Assembly: GCA_964372115.1 (NCBI GenBank)
Contig: CAYJPN010000021.1
Span: 32,212-96,211 of the forward strand
Reading direction: 5' to 3'
DNA: 64,000 nt
DNA from: CG2-30-36-16 sp964372115
Lineage (GTDB): Bacteria; Bacteroidota; Ignavibacteria; Ignavibacteriales; Ignavibacteriaceae
The notes under the pieces were generated by a model. It did not search any database. It had not been told where the DNA came from and worked only from the letters and a program-made list of their open reading frames with translations. Position numbers and translations under genes: made by a program. Positions within the stretch are counted from its first letter, which is position 1. Each line of letters starts with the position of its first letter. Below are positions 53,909 through 62,204 of the stretch, piece by piece.

Positions 53909-54681
53909 TTGCCTATAAGACCTCTTTTACTGTTTTCTAAAAATTGAAGAAGAGTTTTTACATATTGATTATCGCCCATCTCTTCAACAATTTTTTGTTT
54001 TGCCTGGCTTACATTTAAACTTTTACTATATAAGTAGCCGTAAGCTTTTTTTAACAACATTATATCGTCGTTGCTAAAACCACGGCGACGCAGCCCGATA
54101 ACATTTAATCCATGATATTGCAGAGGTTCATCCGACGCGAGAATATATGGCGGAAGATCCTGAGTTATTCTAAAACCGCCGCCCGTCATGGAATGTGCAC
54201 CGACTTTGCAAAATTGGTGAACCGGCGTCATCCCGCCGATTATAGCATTATCATGAACTTCTACATGACCTGCAAGCTGAACACCGTTTGCAAGAATTAC
54301 GTTATCGCCAACAAAGGTATCATGAGCAACATGCGCATAAGCCATGAGCAGACAATTTTTTCCTATTTTCGACATTCCGGTTGATTTTGTTCCGCGATGT
54401 AATGTAACAAATTCGCGGATGACGGTATTGTCGCCGACTTCAAAAATGGAGTATTCATTTGCAAAACTTAAATCCTGCGGTACATTTGCAACAGATGCGC
54501 CTTGAAATATTTTTACATTATTTCCAACCCGCGCTCCGTTATAAATAACTGCGTTTGCCTGAATTGTTGTTCCCCCGCCTATTTCAACATCGTCTTCAAC
54601 AACAACGTGAGGACCTATTGTAACGTTATCAGCTATCTTAGCTTTGCCGCTTACAATTGCCGTTGGATGAATATTAGTCAT
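53905..54681 (-). CDS. lpxA: Acyl-ACP--UDP-N-acetylglucosamine O-acyltransferase
   Basis: 258 residues from the ATG at 54681, which begins MTNIHPTAIVS with AAGAAG ahead of it; an upstream frame extension of 11 residues is rejected. Left-handed beta-helix hexapeptide repeats (IADNVTIGPHVVVEDDVEIG) and LLMAYAHVAHDTFVGDNVI with the catalytic His are clear, and the tail NVIGLRRRGFSNDDI is LpxA-specific. First step of lipid A synthesis. Directly downstream of lpxC-fabZ. Confidence 0.95.
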   Translation of the reverse strand: MTNIHPTAIVSGKAKIADNVTIGPHVVVEDDVEIGGGTTIQANAVIYNGARVGNNVKIFQGASVANVPQDLSFANEYSIFEVGDNTVIREFVTLHRGTKSTGMSKIGKNCLLMAYAHVAHDTFVGDNVILANGVQLAGHVEVHDNAIIGGMTPVHQFCKVGAHSMTGGGFRITQDLPPYILASDEPLQYHGLNVIGLRRRGFSNDDIMLLKKAYGYLYSKSLNVSQAKQKIVEEMGDNQYVKTLLQFLENSKRGLIGK

Positions 54682-54685
54682 AAAC

Positions 54686-56098
54686 TTATTCTTCTTTCTT
54701 TTCTTCGCGGTCAACTATAGCAGCCATAAATTCACCTTCGGCGACAAGCTGTTCATTTACAAAAGCTCTGCCTTTCATATTAACAACTTTGCTGCGTCTG
54801 CTGCCAAGCTCAACTTCAAGAAACAACTGATCGCCGGGCACAACCGGTTTACGGAATTTTACATTATTAATACCCATAAACATTACAAGTTTCTGCGAGG
54901 GATCGGGGAATGAATTTAATAAAAGTATACCGCCGGTTTGCGCCATCGCCTCTACAATTAAAACGCCGGGCATAATCGGCTGACCGGGAAAATGTCCGGT
55001 GAAAAACGGTTCATTACTTGTTACCGATTTTACTCCGATAACTTTTTTGTCGAAATCGAGATGAATTATTTTATCGACGAGTAAAAACGGGTAACGGTGA
55101 GGGAGTATTCTTTGAATTGCGTTTACATCAAAAACAACACCTTCTTTTTTTACAAGCTGATATTTGCGGACAAGTTTTTTCTGTTGATAAAGTTTTCTTA
55201 CCTGTTTCGCAAATTCAACATTTGCCTTGTGCCCTGGTCGCGCTGCAAGTATTTGAGCTTTTATCGGTGCGCCTATCAAAGCAAGATCGCCGAGCAAATC
55301 AAGCAGTTTATGACGGACGGGTTCGTTTTTGAAACGAAGTAATTTATCATTTAAAATACCGTTGGTGCCGAGAATAAGATCTTGCTTTACACCTATTTTT
55401 TTGCGGAGAGTGTTGAGTTCATTTTTATTTAAATCGTGGTCTACAATAACAATTGCATTGTCAAGGTCGCCGCCTTTTATTAAACCCAAATCAGACAGAT
55501 GTTCAATTTCGCTTAAAAAACAAAATGTGCGCGCAGGGGCAAACTCTGTTATAAACTCTTCCTCAAGGTTAAACAAACCGGTGTGCTGGCTGCCAAGCGC
55601 CGGGTTTTGATAATCGACCATTACTGTTATTCTGTAATCGTCAAGTGGAAGGGCTACAATATCAACCTGCTTTTCATCATTGTGAAACATAACTGTTTCG
55701 TCGATGATAAGATAATCTTTCGGTGCTTTTTGCTGCTCGAAACCTGCTTTTTGAAGAACCTCAACATAAGGCATTGCGCTGCCGTCGCCAATCGGCGGCT
55801 CTATACCGTCGAGCTCAATAATAATGTTATCTATTTGAAGTCCCACTATTGAGGCAAGCACATGTTCAACTGTATGAACTTTGGCTTCGCCGATTGCGAG
55901 AGTGGTTCCCCTCGATACATCAACAACATTATCCGCAACAGCGGGAATTTCGGGGTTGCCTCCCAAATCTACACGGACAAATCTTATCCCATAATTTTCC
56001 GGAGCCGGTTTAAACGTCATAGTACAAGAAGTACCTGTATGAAGACCAACACCTGACATTGAAACGGCTTTACCAATAGTTCTCTGAGTCTCGAGCAT
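54686..56098 (-). CDS. lpxC-fabZ: Bifunctional UDP-3-O-acyl-GlcNAc deacetylase / 3-hydroxyacyl-ACP dehydratase
   Basis: 470 residues from the ATG at 56098 (a TTG one codon upstream rejected). Residues about 1-320 are LpxC: GVGLHTGTSC, the zinc site VHTVEHVLASI with His79, and EPPIGDGSAMPY. Residues about 325-470 are FabZ: ILPHRYPFLLVDKI with catalytic His, and GHFPGQPIMPGVLIVEAMAQ with the Glu. The fusion is a hallmark of Bacteroidota/Chlorobi; it links lipid A deacetylation with hydroxyacyl-ACP use. Heads the lpxC/fabZ-lpxA-lipM-panB series. Confidence 0.96.
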   Translation of the reverse strand: MLETQRTIGKAVSMSGVGLHTGTSCTMTFKPAPENYGIRFVRVDLGGNPEIPAVADNVVDVSRGTTLAIGEAKVHTVEHVLASIVGLQIDNIIIELDGIEPPIGDGSAMPYVEVLQKAGFEQQKAPKDYLIIDETVMFHNDEKQVDIVALPLDDYRITVMVDYQNPALGSQHTGLFNLEEEFITEFAPARTFCFLSEIEHLSDLGLIKGGDLDNAIVIVDHDLNKNELNTLRKKIGVKQDLILGTNGILNDKLLRFKNEPVRHKLLDLLGDLALIGAPIKAQILAARPGHKANVEFAKQVRKLYQQKKLVRKYQLVKKEGVVFDVNAIQRILPHRYPFLLVDKIIHLDFDKKVIGVKSVTSNEPFFTGHFPGQPIMPGVLIVEAMAQTGGILLLNSFPDPSQKLVMFMGINNVKFRKPVVPGDQLFLEVELGSRRSKVVNMKGRAFVNEQLVAEGEFMAAIVDREEKKEE

Positions 56099-56101
56099 CA
56101 A

Positions 56102-56561
56102 TTAACCTTAAATAATTTTAAAATCTTTTTGTTAAAAATCGGGGTAAAAATAGTAAGATGGGGTATGAAATACAATAAACCGGTTTTAAGGAATGTGGTT
56201 CAAAGTCATCAATTAGCCGACAGTATTAATAGGCAAGCGGTAATATTATACCGCAAGGGTGATCTGCTTTTTTGTCAGGTTTTAATGGGATTAACTTGTA
56301 AGCACACAGTATTTCTGTTATAGTATGCTTATTTGTAATTTTTTACCGGGTGCTTCTAAATAATTTTCAAATGTGGTTAGTAACTGCATCTGACCGATAT
56401 TTAAATATTGCTTCAGAATCTTTTTGTTCAACCGTTCTAGTTTTAAGTGTTCTGTTTTTAATTCTATTGTGTTTTTCAATTTAATGTTTCAAAATTGTTT
56501 GTGCTTAGTTGATTTCAAATACTATTGCGTTACTATATTTACTTCCCTGTTTATTTATGAA
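56102..56561. other. Gene-free gap between lpxC-fabZ and hipA
   Basis: 460 bp, AT-rich. It should carry the lpxC promoter (minus strand). I see no convincing ORF, repeat or RNA in it; it marks the shift from housekeeping to accessory genes. Confidence 0.5.
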
Positions 56562-57875
56562 TCATTTAAACCTCAAAGCAACTAACGTTTTAGCAATAGA
56601 ATCTGTTAGCTCAGAAGAAACATTTACCTTACCAGCATATTTTGACCAGTTACTAACAACTTCTTTAGTTTCTTCAATTATTTTTAAGCCTTTTTTAATA
56701 TTATTTGCGCCGGCTATTTTCATTAAATCAGATTTATTTATATCCTTATGCTTTCCATTAATACTTAGGGTGTGTTGGCTTACCCAAACATTATCTGGGG
56801 AATAAGAGTAACAGAGATCATATGCAGGAGATAGCTCCCATTTCCCATCTTGTTTAAGTCTAAACGAAAAATTTTTTGTATGATCATCATAGTTTGTAGC
56901 CATTACATTAAATACCATTCTTCTAAACATTTGTTCTGCTTCCGGATATGTTAATTTAAGCATTCTCATTGTTTGAAATAGTTGCTCATAGCTATAACCA
57001 TATAAATTATTGTAATCAAAATGCTGAATACCACAAAGAGTATGCACATGATGTTTAGTATTGTTTCCTTCTCTATCAAATCTTTTTGTCATAAAGTGAG
57101 CGCGACCGTTTTCTTCAAGTAATTCACAATCCATCATTTGAATGCCACAATCCTTTGCCATTAAATGATATGCATATTCAACTCTTCCATATCCATGACT
57201 TAATCCAAACTGAGCATCGCTAACACCATCAAGTTTAAGCAGCCAATGTTCGAAACCTTTAGGAGCTATAGTTTGACCTGATCGTACTTCTCCAGTTTTT
57301 TTATTGTATGCAATTACAGCCTTAGGTCTTGCACCTCCAGCCGATGTTCCAACCTTCAAGATTTCTGTCATTGCTTGATGTTCATCTTTATTTAAATTCA
57401 CTTCAAACCCTTCACGCTTAGACAACATTTTTTGCGCTACTTCAACCAAACTTTTTATCTCGATGGAAAATGTTTGTTTACTTATTTTTAATTGAGAAGG
57501 TTCAAATTCTAAAGCACCCATTCCCCTTGATCCAATAAAACACAGTTGTTCAACTGGGTTCATGCTATTTGGAGGTCTACCATTTTGAGCTAACCAAATA
57601 TTTATTAGTTGATTTCCATATTTATCAGGTAATGAGTCAGCTAATAATCCTGGCAATCCTTTAAATGTAGCTGCTGCTTCATCTTTTGCTTTGCGAAGTT
57701 CAGGAAAGCTATAAATACGATTTCCATTTTTAATTGGCATTTTTATAGGTGATAAGTCATATCCTTTTGCTATAAACTTTGTATCGTATTGAAAGCTTGC
57801 CAATTGCATATCTGAATCCCAACGCACAGCACCAACTAATTCACCCCATATTTTTACTTCGGCAAAGTCTACCAT
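56562..57875 (-). CDS. hipA: HipA-type serine/threonine kinase toxin
   Basis: 437 residues, the usual length of E. coli-type HipA. VKIWGELVGAVRWD begins the N-subdomain 1; SAGGARPKAVIAY is the P-loop-like G-rich segment; NYDDHTKNFSF gives the catalytic Asp loop (family DxHxxN); and SPAYDLCYSYS the DFG-like metal-binding site. In E. coli HipA phosphorylates glutamyl-tRNA synthetase and causes persistence. It overlaps hipB by 7 bases. All key residues seem present, so it is probably active. Confidence 0.93.
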   Translation of the reverse strand: MVDFAEVKIWGELVGAVRWDSDMQLASFQYDTKFIAKGYDLSPIKMPIKNGNRIYSFPELRKAKDEAAATFKGLPGLLADSLPDKYGNQLINIWLAQNGRPPNSMNPVEQLCFIGSRGMGALEFEPSQLKISKQTFSIEIKSLVEVAQKMLSKREGFEVNLNKDEHQAMTEILKVGTSAGGARPKAVIAYNKKTGEVRSGQTIAPKGFEHWLLKLDGVSDAQFGLSHGYGRVEYAYHLMAKDCGIQMMDCELLEENGRAHFMTKRFDREGNNTKHHVHTLCGIQHFDYNNLYGYSYEQLFQTMRMLKLTYPEAEQMFRRMVFNVMATNYDDHTKNFSFRLKQDGKWELSPAYDLCYSYSPDNVWVSQHTLSINGKHKDINKSDLMKIAGANNIKKGLKIIEETKEVVSNWSKYAGKVNVSSELTDSIAKTLVALRFK

Positions 57876-58222
57876 CCTAAATCTTCACTTAAATCTGATT
57901 TGTTATTTTTAGTTCTAGCACGTTGTTTTTTGTTTTTTTGAATCTTAGCATATTCGATTGGACTAATTTCATCTTTCACTTTAAAAACATCCAGAATGTA
58001 AAGTAAATCCAATACTCGTAAAACCTGTATCAATGTACTTAATGCAACTTTTTCGCCTCTCTCCAAAAGACTAAGAGTAGAACGGCTTATACCAGCATCT
58101 TTTGCTACGTTACTTTGTGATTTATTTTGAATCAATCTATGATGTTGAATAAACTTTCCTATTATTTCCATCAAAGATTTATCACTCATTGAAATTAGTT
58201 CTAAGTATGACTTATCGTTCAT
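57869..58222 (-). CDS. hipB: HipB-type XRE antitoxin
   Basis: 117 residues. A helix-turn-helix of the XRE/Cro family spans about 20-72 (IQNKSQSNVAKDAGISRSTLSLLERGEK, split). The tail is lysine/arginine-rich (KIQKNKKQRARTKNNKSD). The antitoxin precedes the toxin and should repress the pair, probably at the two 20-bp direct repeats just upstream (58240-58259, 58333-58352). Confidence 0.9.
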   Translation of the reverse strand: MNDKSYLELISMSDKSLMEIIGKFIQHHRLIQNKSQSNVAKDAGISRSTLSLLERGEKVALSTLIQVLRVLDLLYILDVFKVKDEISPIEYAKIQKNKKQRARTKNNKSDLSEDLGW

Positions 58223-58239
58223 AAAGCTATATTTTCTTC

Positions 58240-58352
58240 TTAATGCATGAAAATTAATACAAAGATAAGAATATTAATTATATAATGTCAAGTTTAGAAT
58301 GATAATTCATTCACAAAACACATAATATCCATTTAACGCATGAATATTCATA
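58240..58352. promoter_or_regulatory. Putative HipB operators: two 20-bp direct repeats
   Basis: TTAATGCATGAAAATTAATA at 58240-58259 and TTAACGCATGAATATTCATA at 58333-58352 match at 17 of 20 positions. The second contains the palindrome ATGAATATTCAT. They start 18 bases upstream of hipB. Autoregulation by HipB is usual in the family; these sites are inferred. Confidence 0.55.
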
Positions 58353-58710
58353 CGGAATTTTTTTTGTGTTTTTGAATGTTGAAATTGTAAAAAAAGCCCC
58401 AATCCATAGAATACTAGAAAATAGGATTTGGGAATTAATCGGATTTCGAATAAAAATGATGCTATTTCAGAATCAATATCTTTTGGTTGATATTAAATTA
58501 TTAGCTTTTAACCTGCCTATCGGCGGGCATGCTGAAGCCACCGGCAATATTAATTTCATCAAGTTTTAATTGCCGTCCACTTTAGTGGGCGGATTAAATA
58601 AAACAAAAGAAAAAGTAAAGGGTTTTGGTCTATCTGCCGATAGGCAGGCCCCATTTAAACTTTATTTAGAGGACTTAAGTCCCTTCATTCCGTGGCTGAA
58701 GCCAAAGGCT
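58353..58710. repeat. Block of palindromic interspersed repeats
   Basis: Closely packed palindromes: CCTGCC-TATC-GGCGGG at about 58512, CCGTCCAC-TTTA-GTGGGCGG at 58573-58592, CTGCC-GATA-GGCAG at 58634-58647, GGACTTAAGTCC at 58671-58682 and GGCTGAAGCC at 58694-58703. GC-rich in an AT-rich setting. They look like REP/REPIN-type or IS-end material. The block replaces the missing 3' part of the PIN toxin gene. Confidence 0.65.
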
Positions 58711-58800
58711 ATTGAGACTTAGCAATAATCTCCCGGCATCCTCGCTGAATTCTCCTTTTAGAAATAGGGAAGCCATAACATTTGTATCAACAACTATAAT
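58675..58800 (-). pseudogene. PIN-domain (VapC-like) toxin, truncated N-terminus
   Basis: Directly after the antitoxin stop, IIVVDTNVMASLFLKGEFSE (frame beginning at 58800) is the first strand and helix of a PIN ribonuclease, including the first active-site Asp in VVDTNV. About 31 codons match; the frame then enters the palindromic repeat block (LWLQPRNEGT) and stops at 58675, some 90 residues short of a full PIN domain. No ATG, GTG or TTG begins it in the expected place. Confidence 0.75.
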
Positions 58801-59036
58801 GTTCTGCCGTAACTCTTTGCTTCTTCAAGTTCACTTAAAGTTATTTCGAAATTTAGATTATTTCTAATCTCTTGAGATTTTCTTAAAATCTGCTCAACTT
58901 CATTTTTATTTGTAAAAAGAGATTCTTCTAAACAAGCAATTATCTCACTGTTAATACTTCTACGGGAAAGCTCAGAGCGTTTTTTTAATTTTTTATGAAT
59001 TCGATCTGAAATATTTCTTATGGTTATATTATTCAT
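58794..59036 (-). CDS. Ribbon-helix-helix antitoxin (FitA/Arc-like), toxin partner lost
   Basis: 80 residues. NNITIRNISDRIHKKLKKRSELSRRSINSEIIACLEE (split about 2-40) is the FitA-like RHH DNA-binding unit with ITIRNI strand and NSEIIA helix; the tail (ILRKSQEIRNNLNFEITLSELEEAKSYGR) would wrap a PIN toxin. GAAGG lies ahead of the ATG. An imperfect palindrome TGGTAT-N7-ATAACCA (59053-59071) just upstream could be its operator. The gene remains intact although the toxin is truncated. Confidence 0.82.
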   Translation of the reverse strand: MNNITIRNISDRIHKKLKKRSELSRRSINSEIIACLEESLFTNKNEVEQILRKSQEIRNNLNFEITLSELEEAKSYGRTL

Positions 59037-59052
59037 TTGTTTGCCTTCATTA

Positions 59053-59071
59053 TGGTATCAAAATATAACCA
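59053..59071. promoter_or_regulatory. Imperfect palindrome upstream of the RHH antitoxin
   Basis: Reads TGGTATCAAAATATAACCA; arms TGGT-AT and AT-ACCA with one extra base. On the minus strand it also contains TATATTTTG, near the -7 consensus. Position suggests an autoregulatory operator; weak evidence. Confidence 0.35.
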
Positions 59072-59170
59072 GATTTAAAAATAATTGCAATTGCCTTTTA
59101 TTGGGGGGTGTATTGAAAAACAATGGGGACTGCCTCTCCGTTAAAACGGCTATAAACTTTGCCTATTTTC

Positions 59171-59220
59171 GTAACCCACGAATTGACCTGCCTGTCAGCA
59201 AAGGCAAGTTCGTGGGTTAC
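59171..59220. repeat. Palindromic repeat with perfect 12-bp arms
   Basis: GTAACCCACGAA (59171-59182) and TTCGTGGGTTAC (59209-59220) enclose 26 bases that can form an inner CCTGCC-like hairpin. It lies 38 bases from the T9SS gene's stop and may act as its transcription end or be REP-like. Confidence 0.7.
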
Positions 59221-59257
59221 TTAAATGAAAATACATAGCTAAACAGTTTTTTTCATA

Positions 59258-61351
59258 TCATTTTGAAATAATCATTTTTATTGTGTTTGTGTAGTTCTCA
59301 GTTTTCATTCTACAGAAATAAATGCCGCTTGATAGACTTTTCCCATCAAACTCTATTTCATGATATCCTGCTGTTTCATGACTATTAACAATCGTTTTAA
59401 TCTCACCACCAAGAATATCAAATACTTTTATTGTAACTTGACCTGCTTCCGGCAAACCATATTTTATGGTTGTAGTTGGATTAAACGGATTTGGATAGTT
59501 TTGTTCGAGTGAAAATACTTTTGGTGATTCTATGGTTACTTCAACTTCGTGTGAATATTCAAACGCTCCGTCAAAGTCAATTTGTTTTAAGCGATAAAAA
59601 TATTTTCCTGGAGTTATGTTCTTATCGACAAAACTGTAGTCGTGTAATTCTGTCGAAGTACCATAACCATCAATAAAACCAACCGTGCCGAAATCTTTTT
59701 CCGTTTTTCTTTCAACTTCAAAACCTTTGTTATTCGTCTCCGTTGCCGTTGACCAATTAAGTTCAATATCATTTTCGTTTACAGCAGCTGTAAAGCTTGT
59801 TAACTCAACAGGAGTCGGATAGACCCAAATAACTACATTATCAATTGCCCACCACCAATCATAACCGGGTTGAATGGATACAAAGCGAACTAATACATTT
59901 GGTTGGTGACCGACAACCGACGATAAGCAAAGAGATACATGCTCATTTCTAATATCGATTTCATCGTATGTAAGAATTCTAATCCAGCTAACTCCACCAT
60001 CGATGCTTACCTCAACAAAAGCAGAATCACCAGTATCTATTGCCATCCAATCAGAATCAAAATCAAGATAGACATAATATAAATTACTAAAATCAAAATT
60101 ATATTTTATTGTAGCAGTTGTTAGTGTTGTTGTCGAACTTCCGCATTCATCTGCATCTGCGGCGAATACTGAACCAGCGCTGTTGGGAATAGTATAATTA
60201 TTCGGCCATGGTGGAGAGAATACTTCCCAAATACATGTACCGCCGTCATTAGTAATAATCCAATGCTTAGTTCCATTTTCAAAATTATCGTAAAAAGGCT
60301 GGTTTGGATCCATTTTAGTAGTAAATGACCACACATTGGAAAGAACTGAACAGGTATCGTTACTGCAAACTACTTTCCATTCATACTCAGTTAAATAATC
60401 CAGAAAAGGCGGAAGAGAAATCTGAGTGATAGCCTGACCGGAGTAGTAAGAAACCATATTTCCTTGTGTACCAAAATAAACATCTACATGTGTTGTTCCT
60501 TCTCCGTTTGTCCAATTTAAATCTAAAGAAAATGGACTTATATTATTTGCATTATCTGCAGGAATAGGATTAGAGACTGCCCCAACCGGGCACGGAGGAC
60601 CGCTGTTTCCGTAAACTATAAAAGGTGCACCGTTTGCTGAACTTCCGTTGAGAGCAGCAGCCCAGCCGGAACTTGTTTTCCGCAAAGCATCGCCGGTAAC
60701 GGCAGTACCCTGAATTGTAACAGGAGGACACTGAGGACCGGAAGAAGCACTACCGGTTACACCCCACTGAACCCAATATTGTCCGGGAGGTAAATTAGTG
60801 CCTACAGTTGCAACAACTTCCTGTACTCTACGGTCGCAGTCAGTTGGAATTATAAACACAGCTCTGTAGATGTTAGTTAAACCGGTTCTTTGTAAAATGT
60901 TTGTGGTTTCATTACCCCAAACCACGGTACCACCGGCATTTGGGGCGCCGTTCCAAATCTGTACATAAACTCCGGTAATTGTAACTGAAGTTGCACCGAA
61001 TTGGTAAGCGAAAAATTTTAGTGAATCTATATTCCATGCGTCTGTACTTGTAAAATCATCGGCCATGTAATTGCCTAAATTCTGCTGACATCCCCAGCCT
61101 TCAAGAGTGTGTCCGCCAACTAAATAGTCTAGTATACTTGCATCACCGCCGTTACAACCGCCGCCGGGCAGTGTAACCAGGGGACCATTATCGAAGAGAA
61201 CATTTTCTCCGCTTTTTAAAGGAATTGTTTTATAAGGAAGATCAACTTTTTCAAAATTAGGTTCTGCAGTTTCTTGCAAACCTCCCCCCGTCTGTGCGGA
61301 TAAAAAAGTAGAAAGAACCAAAAACAGAAAAACTAGAAATAAATTTTTCAT
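59258..61351 (-). CDS. Large secreted protein with T9SS sorting domain
   Basis: 697 residues. The signal peptide FLVFLFLVLSTFLSAQ is followed by a jelly-roll-like region (about 80-240), an FnIII-like domain (AVSNPIPADNANNISPFSLDLNWTNG, split) and a lectin/MAM-like sandwich (FYDNFENGTKHWIITNDGG, to about 510). Next come the link PVELTSFTAAVNENDIELNWSTATETNNKGFEVERK (split), and the Por sorting domain NYPNPFNPTTTIKYGLPEAG with VFDILGGEI and LSSGIYFCRM. No catalytic motif was seen, so an adhesin-like or structural surface protein is likely. It has its own transcript. Confidence 0.88.
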   Translation of the reverse strand: MKNLFLVFLFLVLSTFLSAQTGGGLQETAEPNFEKVDLPYKTIPLKSGENVLFDNGPLVTLPGGGCNGGDASILDYLVGGHTLEGWGCQQNLGNYMADDFTSTDAWNIDSLKFFAYQFGATSVTITGVYVQIWNGAPNAGGTVVWGNETTNILQRTGLTNIYRAVFIIPTDCDRRVQEVVATVGTNLPPGQYWVQWGVTGSASSGPQCPPVTIQGTAVTGDALRKTSSGWAAALNGSSANGAPFIVYGNSGPPCPVGAVSNPIPADNANNISPFSLDLNWTNGEGTTHVDVYFGTQGNMVSYYSGQAITQISLPPFLDYLTEYEWKVVCSNDTCSVLSNVWSFTTKMDPNQPFYDNFENGTKHWIITNDGGTCIWEVFSPPWPNNYTIPNSAGSVFAADADECGSSTTTLTTATIKYNFDFSNLYYVYLDFDSDWMAIDTGDSAFVEVSIDGGVSWIRILTYDEIDIRNEHVSLCLSSVVGHQPNVLVRFVSIQPGYDWWWAIDNVVIWVYPTPVELTSFTAAVNENDIELNWSTATETNNKGFEVERKTEKDFGTVGFIDGYGTSTELHDYSFVDKNITPGKYFYRLKQIDFDGAFEYSHEVEVTIESPKVFSLEQNYPNPFNPTTTIKYGLPEAGQVTIKVFDILGGEIKTIVNSHETAGYHEIEFDGKSLSSGIYFCRMKTENYTNTIKMIISK

Positions 61352-61623
61352 ACCACCTCCCGCGGCGTTAACCGAAAAGAAAAAATCATCACGAATTACT
61401 AAATGATTCGTTTAGCTGCATTAAATTAAAATAAAGTTTTGAGAAAAACATCAAGAGGATTAAATATTTTTATTTCGATTAACTGTCCAAATTGAATCGG
61501 AATTTTCTTCTAAAGGGTTTGAAGATGATTAAAATAATTTTGATACGAAAATTTATAATAACTTGGTAGTAAAAAGGATTAGGTTCTCTCTCTAATCAAT
61601 AACAATTTTATTAAGGAGTTCTT
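61352..61623. other. Divergent gap between the T9SS gene and the TonB relic
   Basis: 272 bp without coding signal. It should contain the T9SS gene promoter (minus) and that of the relic (plus). AAGGAG precedes the ATG at 61624. Confidence 0.4.
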
Positions 61624-62188
61624 ATGAGCCTTGTTAAAAATCCGAAGTTTGATATAAAGCGGCATTACAGAACCGCAATCGAACTTTCATTGATTTCTGT
61701 TCTTCTTTTATTAATTCTTGCGTTTAAATATTCTCCGAACGCAAAGCCTGTAGAATAATTTTTTTGATGATGATCCACCAATCACTATTGATGTAATTGA
61801 ATCAACTACTCACAACATGCCTAAACGACCTGAGATTCCACCTATCCCGATTAAAACAACACTGCTTGATGAATTGATAGTAATAGAATTTGCGCAGGTA
61901 GATATTTTTAGTAACAATATTCCTATTGTTCTGGCTAAGGATGATAGAAATAAAATAATTGAAGATGATGATAAGATTATAATAGAATTTCATGATTCTG
62001 GAAATGGTTTTGAAAATCATATTCTGGAAAAAGCTTTTGTTGCATTTATAACTACGAAAGAACCTGGCAAAGGGACAGGTTTGGGTTTATGGATTTGCAA
62101 AAGAATCATTGATGGAGTGGGTGGAAAAATAAAATTAGTTAATACAAATAACGGCGCATTAGTTAAAGTTATTCTTCATAAGGGATAA
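61624..62188 (+). pseudogene. Chimeric relic: TonB N-terminus joined to histidine-kinase C-terminus
   Basis: From ATG 61624, with AAGGAG ahead, 44 codons give MSLVKNPKFDIKRHYRTAIE and a membrane helix (LSLISVLLLLILAFKY), the start of lineage-typical TonB proteins. A stop at 61756 is followed, one frame over, by DDDPPITIDVIES...MPKRPEIPPIPI, the proline-rich TonB periplasmic stretch. From about 61920 the same frame becomes a histidine-kinase ATPase: IIIEFHDSGNGF (G1 box) and GKGTGLGLWICKRIIDGVGG (G2 box), ending at 62188. The kinase sensor and phosphoacceptor parts are missing, as are the TonB C-terminal domain and frame. Confidence 0.8.
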
Positions 62189-62204
62189 AAAATGAGTTGG
62201 TAAA

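Noticed and set aside
58366..58569. 67-codon plus-strand ORF downstream of the hip operators
   Set aside because: Runs into the palindromic repeat block, with no ribosome site or recognisable family.
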